A stretch of DNA of 32,215 nucleotides, taken from a virus. The notes under the pieces were generated by a model. That model saw only the letters and a program-made list of their open reading frames with translations, was not told the origin of the DNA and did no database searches. The stretch is taken from positions 1 through 32,215 of IMG/VR virus record IMGVR_UViG_3300005260_000006; one strand, 5' to 3'. Each line of letters starts with the position of its first letter. Position 1 is the first letter of the stretch. The position numbers and the translations under genes are program-made. Shown here in pieces: positions 28,773 through 32,215 of the stretch.

Positions 28773-29058
28773 TTTTTATTTTGCTCCTTATTGCCATGAT
28801 TTCATTTTCAAGTTCATCAAGAAATTCCTTTATTACTTCAACTTCAACTAAAGGTGGTAATAGTTTCTCAACCGAGGCTAAATCATCTCGCCCAATATCT
28901 CCAGATAAAAACAATGCCACATCATGCAAAGCAGTTCCTATAGAATCCAGAAATTTTGCAAATGATAGCAGCATAATATCATTGCCAACTCTTTGCTTAA
29001 TTTCATATGCGGCATCTCTTACTTTGGCAAAAACATCATCTAATGATTCACCGCTCAT
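28762..29058 (-). CDS. helical accessory protein, unknown function
   Basis: A 98-aa, all-helical acidic protein (LDDVFAKVRDAAYEIKQRVGNDIMLLSFAKFLDSIGTALHDVALFLSGDIG; LVEVEVIKEFLDELENEIMAIRSKI). No membrane or catalytic motif is visible. It overlaps both neighbours by about 11 bases. Probably a helical bundle that binds a partner protein; this is inference. Confidence 0.6.
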   Translation of the reverse strand: MSGESLDDVFAKVRDAAYEIKQRVGNDIMLLSFAKFLDSIGTALHDVALFLSGDIGRDDLASVEKLLPPLVEVEVIKEFLDELENEIMAIRSKIKNES

Positions 29059-29326
29059 TATTTATTTCCTCATTAACAAATGCGACAAATTTTGGCGGTC
29101 GCTTTTCAAGCATTTCTATCATTTTGCGAATGTCTTGCCCGCACAAATCTTTATATAACACCCATATGCGGGAACCTGTTATGCCCATTTTATCAAGGCA
29201 GAGAATAATGCTTGCCCCATCAGGATGAGCTGATAACTGCGCTATGACATTAAGCGCGCCAGGATTACCTTTAGCCATTTTTATAGATGCCTCAAAAAGA
29301 GTTTCTCCCCCACTTAAAACGCTCAT
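29048..29326 (-). CDS. conserved phage protein with SRIWVLYKDLCGQD motif
   Basis: A 92-aa protein. The core GNPGALNVIAQL, SIILCLDKMGITGSRIWVLYKDLCGQDIRKMIEMLE follows a pattern I recognise from uncharacterised proteins of several phages (ALNVL, then a short loop, then GSRIWxLYKDxCGxD). The family has no established function. The start overlaps the upstream membrane microprotein stop (ATGA). Confidence 0.68.
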   Translation of the reverse strand: MSVLSGGETLFEASIKMAKGNPGALNVIAQLSAHPDGASIILCLDKMGITGSRIWVLYKDLCGQDIRKMIEMLEKRPPKFVAFVNEEINNER

Positions 29327-29451
29327 TTTTTGACCTCTTTCTGTAGCACGTCAAATACTTTGCAAACAAGTGTGGGAAACTCATAAGATAAGTAACCTAT
29401 GCCGACAATGGTTGCAATAGAACCTATTAATAAGCCGGATATGAAATGCAT
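29323..29451 (-). CDS. membrane microprotein
   Basis: A 42-aa protein with one hydrophobic span (FISGLLIGSIATIVGIGYLSY, about 3-23) and a charged C-terminal tail (VFDVLQKEVKK). GGAG stands nine bases before the ATG, which overlaps the stop of the upstream gene (TAATG), and its own stop overlaps the next start. The double overlap makes it very likely to be real despite its length. Confidence 0.6.
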   Translation of the reverse strand: MHFISGLLIGSIATIVGIGYLSYEFPTLVCKVFDVLQKEVKK

Positions 29452-29645
29452 TATTTTGACTCCTTAAATTTATGTTTATTCCACCACTCATCAAGTGCTG
29501 GATTTTCTTTAAAATTATAGTTCAGCCTTTCCAAGATAGAGCTAACAGAACACAATAAAGATATTAATCGTGCATTATCTTCAAACAATAATTGTTCTTT
29601 CTGTGTATCAAATTCTCTGCCCCATGGCGGCTCATAACATGGCAT
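29451..29645 (-). CDS. small accessory protein, unknown function
   Basis: A 64-aa soluble protein beginning MPCYEPPWGREFDTQKEQLLFEDNA, then a helix (RLISLLCSVSSILERLNYNF) and a Trp-containing end (LDEWWNKHKFKESK). AAGAGGAAG lies upstream. The WWNKH-type ending is common in small phage proteins. No family assigned. Confidence 0.6.
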   Translation of the reverse strand: MPCYEPPWGREFDTQKEQLLFEDNARLISLLCSVSSILERLNYNFKENPALDEWWNKHKFKESK

Positions 29646-29647
29646 CG

Positions 29648-29755
29648 TTATTTCTTCCTCTTGTTAAATTTAAAAATAAAATATCCCATTAAAAAAGCCC
29701 CGAAAATCATTCCCACCATAAACATTTCGATTACCCCCGTGATTGATATCAACAT
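29648..29755 (-). CDS. membrane microprotein
   Basis: A 35-aa frame with one hydrophobic span (MFMVGMIFGAFLMGYFIF) and a basic tail (KFNKRKK). The first ATG (29755) directly abuts the upstream stop and has GGGGG nine bases before it. A second in-frame ATG at 29725 also has GGGGG upstream, so a 25-aa form is possible. It fills the gap between two neighbours exactly. Confidence 0.48.
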   Translation of the reverse strand: MLISITGVIEMFMVGMIFGAFLMGYFIFKFNKRKK

Positions 29756-29944
29756 TTAAGTTAACCCCCTAAACATTAATATCAAATGATAAGCCGGCGC
29801 ACTAAGACATGCCGACTGAAGTATCAAATTACCAATTATCGCCCCGAATAACTCAGATCGCCTGTTAGCAAACTTAATCAATGCCTCAACCCAAAGCCCC
29901 AGGAGAAATATAAACGCAAAAACATTTAACATGTCGATTAACAT
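29756..29944 (-). CDS. small membrane protein
   Basis: A 62-aa protein with two hydrophobic stretches (LNVFAFIFLLGLWVEALIKF and IIGNLILQSACLSAPAYHLILMF) joined by a charged loop, ANRRSELF. A two-span inner-membrane hairpin is likely. It abuts its neighbours with TAAATG junctions. It lies in a run of membrane microproteins; a superinfection-exclusion or envelope-modifying role is a guess. Confidence 0.6.
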   Translation of the reverse strand: MLIDMLNVFAFIFLLGLWVEALIKFANRRSELFGAIIGNLILQSACLSAPAYHLILMFRGLT

Positions 29945-30226
29945 TTATTTACCTTCCCCGTCTGGATAAATTATATAAGACTTCCCAGATTTCCCTGCCG
30001 TTGCCTGCAAAATCTTTTCTTGGGTGCTCGGTAATTCAGATAATTCTTGATGGGGCAAAATATGCCCTAGTCTCTGCGCTTTAATTTCAGCCAGCCTAGA
30101 AACGCTATCTACATTTGCCTCATCAATGGCCTTCATTACTTTTTTATGGCTTCTAACCATATAGACAACAAACCCACCCATCAATATTACCCAGGGAACA
30201 CATGCAACAAACAAAATAAATTCCAT
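29945..30226 (-). CDS. single-span membrane protein
   Basis: A 93-aa protein with an N-terminal hydrophobic span (FILFVACVPWVILMGGFVVYMV, about 3-24), then a positively charged stretch (RSHKKVMK) and a soluble helical tail of about 60 residues ending YIIYPDGEGK. By the positive-inside rule the tail is cytoplasmic. AGGAG supports the start. Function unknown. Confidence 0.62.
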   Translation of the reverse strand: MEFILFVACVPWVILMGGFVVYMVRSHKKVMKAIDEANVDSVSRLAEIKAQRLGHILPHQELSELPSTQEKILQATAGKSGKSYIIYPDGEGK

Positions 30227-30243
30227 AGCTCACTCCTGATAAA

Positions 30244-30501
30244 TTAAATGTCGTCTTTGCGCTCTTCCCTTGATTTTATTAATTGCGTAACTTGGTATTT
30301 TATTAGCGCCTTGTCGAACTCAAATTTTTCTGACAAAAGAGTTTCAAATTGCACGGCTATATAAAACGCCTCTTGGCAATCCTCTAAATAATTCTTATTA
30401 TTTGCGCATGTGGCCTTTGAAAGGCAATGCATAAATTTTTTGCTTAAATCTTGATATCGCAGCTGAAAGTATAGAGCCTGATCTTGATGTTCTTTTAGCA
30501 T
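30244..30501 (-). CDS. small helical accessory protein
   Basis: An 85-aa, mostly helical, charged protein (QALYFQLRYQDLSKKFMHCLSKATC; EDCQEAFYIAVQFETLLSEKFEF; ALIKYQVTQLIKSREERKDDI). GGTGGG lies close before the ATG, and the start overlaps the upstream gene by seven bases. No family recognised. Confidence 0.58.
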   Translation of the reverse strand: MLKEHQDQALYFQLRYQDLSKKFMHCLSKATCANNKNYLEDCQEAFYIAVQFETLLSEKFEFDKALIKYQVTQLIKSREERKDDI

Positions 30502-30842
30502 TTCCCACCATCAAACTTTTGAATAAATTCCTCATAAGAATAAACCTCATTTTCGGATACACAAAGCTTGGCGCCGGTCACAAGTTGATAAAATGGCATA
30601 ATCACATAAGCGCGAGGGTCAAGCGAAACTTCTTTAACTTTGGCAACCCACCCGCGCTCATTAATAACAATATCCCCTACCTTAAACTTTGGCTTTGGCG
30701 GAGACAGCTCATCAATCAAATCATTTATTCGCTCATTTATTTCTCTAAAAATTTTTACAGCGATTGAAGAACATTCTTCAACTTTATAATAATAGCGAAG
30801 GCTTTCAAGTATCTTAATAACTTCCTCATTGGTCTTTCCCAT
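30495..30842 (-). CDS. accessory protein with helical N-term and SH3-like C-term
   Basis: A 115-aa protein. The first 50 residues are helical (EEVIKILESLRYYYKVEECSSIAVKIFREINERINDLIDEL). From about 51 the text PPKPKFKVGDIVINERGWVAKVKEVSLDPRAYVIMPF reads as a small beta barrel of the SH3/KOW type used by many phage and host proteins to bind RNA, DNA or proteins. GGAG precedes the start. A possible internal promoter lies just upstream. Confidence 0.65.
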   Translation of the reverse strand: MGKTNEEVIKILESLRYYYKVEECSSIAVKIFREINERINDLIDELSPPKPKFKVGDIVINERGWVAKVKEVSLDPRAYVIMPFYQLVTGAKLCVSENEVYSYEEFIQKFDGGKC

Positions 30843-30890
30843 AGCTCATCTCCAGTAAATTAATGTGGGCTCATAAAATGCTATTTTACC

Positions 30891-30924
30891 CAATGGGTTT
30901 GATTATATAGCTAAGCCCCCATTG
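30891..30924 (-). promoter_or_regulatory. possible internal promoter flanked by inverted repeat
   Basis: On the minus strand a perfect TATAAT lies at 30907-30902 in the only sizeable gap of the operon (30843-30925). CAATGGG (30891-30897) and CCCATTG (30918-30924) form a 7-bp dyad centred on this -10 box. No good -35 box is found 16-18 bp upstream, so activity may need an activator, or the match may be chance. Confidence 0.35.
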
Positions 30925-30925
30925 A

Positions 30926-31189
30926 TTATTCTTTACCCTCAATTGCCAAATGTTTCATCGTCCACATAAGCGCATTCTCAATTTCAGTCAGCGCAATTGA
31001 CAGCTCTCGACTTCTTCCTAGCGACTCAATCTTTCGATGAAAGGCAATAAATTCACTTCTAATATCCGCCATCTTCTTTACTGCCTCAGGATTGATTTTG
31101 CCAATATATTCTAAGTGCGCCACCCTACGTCTCCAACCAAATATTAAAATTACGCCCGCAACTGCTAATGCCAACCACTGCGGCCACAT
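30926..31189 (-). CDS. membrane-anchored helical protein next to vWA protein
   Basis: An 87-aa protein with an N-terminal span (WPQWLALAVAGVILIFGW), a basic stop-transfer (RRR) and a cytoplasmic helical tail (AVKKMADIRSEFIAFHRKIESLGRS; ELSIALTEIENALMWTMKHL). The start overlaps the stop of the vWA gene (TAATG), so the two are translationally linked and may work together, for example as membrane anchor and metal-dependent adaptor. Function unknown. Confidence 0.63.
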   Translation of the reverse strand: MWPQWLALAVAGVILIFGWRRRVAHLEYIGKINPEAVKKMADIRSEFIAFHRKIESLGRSRELSIALTEIENALMWTMKHLAIEGKE

Positions 31190-31833
31190 TAGCTAGCGCT
31201 CACGCCATGAACAAAAGAACCCATTACCGATTTTAAAAATGTAGTCTGCTCAAGGCGCATGACATGAAAAATATCAAAGTCTCTAGGGTTCTTGGCTTCT
31301 AAGTCGTCATGAAGATTATCAAGATATTGTTGCAGCCCTCGATCAATTGTCCCCACGGTTAACAACACAACATTAAATTCATCTTCTGATTTTATTTCAT
31401 TAGCAATTTTCACAAGAATATTAAGCACGGGCAATCTAGCTGTTGGCTCCCCATCAGTAAACACCAGCATCACGGTTCCAGGGTGAATCTCGCCCGCGGC
31501 TTCCATTTCTCTTTTCTTTTCAAGATGAATTGCATAAGCAGATTTAATAGCTAAATCTAAATTGGTAAAGCCTTCAAACGCTACTGAATCAAGGGCTGAA
31601 TTAACCTTCTCTAAAGTTGAGTCAGGGTAAACGTGAACATTCTCGCCAAACAATAATATTGTTGGGCCGTGTGGATCGTATTCCTCTGCTGTCTTGATAA
31701 ACTGTTTAAACTTTTCCAACATATATTTATAACGAGAACTATTCCCGCAAAGTGGATCAGCCATCGTCATTGAATTGGAAATATCTCCCGCAAGAATATA
31801 TTCTTTATTTGGATTAACTTCTAAAGTGCTCAT
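31189..31833 (-). CDS. von Willebrand factor A (vWA) domain protein
   Basis: A 214-aa single-domain vWA protein. The metal-ion-dependent adhesion site is complete: DISNS at 17-21 (DxSxS), Thr90 in GFTNLD, and Asp127 in VFTDGEP. The Rossmann-type strands (EYILAGDIS; TILLFGENV; TVMLVFTDG; FNVVLLTVGT) are clear. There is no signal peptide, so it acts in the cytoplasm, as TerY-type vWA proteins do. These domains bind protein partners through a divalent metal. No MoxR ATPase partner is seen; the next gene is a membrane protein. AAGGA stands about ten bases upstream. Confidence 0.85.
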   Translation of the reverse strand: MSTLEVNPNKEYILAGDISNSMTMADPLCGNSSRYKYMLEKFKQFIKTAEEYDPHGPTILLFGENVHVYPDSTLEKVNSALDSVAFEGFTNLDLAIKSAYAIHLEKKREMEAAGEIHPGTVMLVFTDGEPTARLPVLNILVKIANEIKSEDEFNVVLLTVGTIDRGLQQYLDNLHDDLEAKNPRDFDIFHVMRLEQTTFLKSVMGSFVHGVSAS

Positions 31834-31846
31834 TTTTATTATTTCC

Positions 31847-32167
31847 TTATAGCAAAGTTTTGATTAATTGACGCAGCAAATGATTTTGTATTTCCACTTC
31901 GTGAAGTCTTCGCTCTATCACCATGGATGGTGGCGCCATCATAGGCTCAGTAGCAAGTTCATTTGCAGATAATTTTTCAATTGGCTTGGAGTCTTTTGTT
32001 GCCGACTTTAAGCGCACCATTCCACTATTCTTTCTTTCTTCAGATTTCCACTTTGAAATGGCGCTTAACGAGACTTCATAATTATTTGCTACATCTTTCG
32101 CTGACTCTCCATTCGCGATTGCTGCTAAAACATACCCTTTTGTTTCTTTAGATACTCTTTTCCCCAC
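31847..32167 (-). CDS. transposase-type HTH protein (IS3 OrfA-like fold)
   Basis: A 106-aa protein. The GTG at 32167 with AAAGGGG six bases before it is preferred; the frame is open to the window edge. Residues about 5-40 (VSKETKGYVLAAIANGESAKDVANNYEVSLSAISKWKSEE) form a helix-turn-helix of the transposase family-8/IS3 OrfA type. The C-terminal region (VIERRLHEVEIQNHLLRQLIKTLL) is a leucine-zipper-like helix, also as in OrfA. No OrfB integrase or terminal repeats are present, so it is more likely a domesticated regulator or DNA-binding protein leading this operon than an active IS. A longer ATG start at 32215 cannot be excluded. Confidence 0.72.
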   Translation of the reverse strand: MGKRVSKETKGYVLAAIANGESAKDVANNYEVSLSAISKWKSEERKNSGMVRLKSATKDSKPIEKLSANELATEPMMAPPSMVIERRLHEVEIQNHLLRQLIKTLL

Positions 32168-32215
32168 AATAGACCCCTTTGTTAAGTTAAAATTAAAAAC
32201 AAGAATCAATACCAT

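Noticed and set aside
28694-29158. 154-aa plus-strand frame in the accessory operon
   Set aside because: Ser/Phe-rich complement of three minus-strand genes that have overlapping starts and stops; no ribosome site.
1-32215. tRNA genes, CRISPR arrays, attachment sites, terminal repeats
   Set aside because: No cloverleaf or T-loop-like sequence, no regular short repeats with spacers, and no shared sequence between the two window ends was recognised by eye.
31847-32215. Insertion sequence at the right edge
   Set aside because: Only an OrfA-like frame is present; no terminal inverted repeat or OrfB is in the window, so a complete IS cannot be claimed.

Overview
The window is a large part of a tailed-phage genome (phage or prophage) of the short-tailed, P22-like type. 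It infects an AT-rich bacterium that uses strong Shine-Dalgarno sites and sigma70-like promoters. A gammaproteobacterial host is plausible, but no host gene is present to prove it. No tRNA, rRNA, CRISPR array, IS element, integrase, CI-type repressor or DNA polymerase is visible. The genome therefore probably continues past both window edges, or relies on host polymerase.

Layout. (1) 97-2367, plus strand: a replication block with a small protein, a small winged-helix-like protein, a phage replication initiator and a T7 gp4/Twinkle/DnaB-type helicase. (2) 2368-3743: a control region. A G/T-rich noncoding tract and a leftward terminator follow the helicase gene. A two-gene minus-strand unit encodes a very acidic 211-aa protein and a small Cys-containing protein, driven by a clear sigma70-like promoter that an inverted repeat overlaps. 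Next to it lies an array of three operator-like repeats. (3) 3744-8515, plus: a DnaJ-type zinc-finger protein overlapping the small terminase, a small helical protein, large terminase, P22 gp1-like portal, and an orphan DUF1778/TacA-like RHH protein, closed by a terminator. (4) 8684-18606, plus: scaffold, coat, a tandem pair of paralogous virion proteins, gp4- and gp10-like tail factors, a small tail protein, and three gp7/gp20/gp16-like ejection proteins. This follows P22 order. (5) 18608-23576: receptor-binding and fibre genes, including a fibre with 33-residue repeats, small virion or basic proteins, a 45-aa antisense membrane microprotein, and one 379-aa virion-like gene in reverse orientation that shares a bidirectional terminator with the plus-strand genes. 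(6) 23687-25555, plus: a Lys/Met-rich peptide, a conserved phage protein, a VRR-NUC nuclease, and a lysis cassette (T4-type lysozyme, 3-TM holin, XhlA-like coiled-coil membrane protein). (7) 25552-32167, minus: a densely packed run of 25 mostly tiny genes, many with stop/start overlaps. It starts with a transposase-type HTH protein and a von Willebrand A (vWA) protein and ends convergent with the lysis cassette. It looks like an early or accessory takeover region.

Most of the window is a recognisable podovirus morphogenesis programme. The parts most likely to hold undescribed biology are the operator array with the acidic protein, the 25-gene minus-strand operon (vWA protein, zinc ribbons, membrane microproteins), the orphan antitoxin-like gene in the head operon, and the reverse-oriented virion gene.
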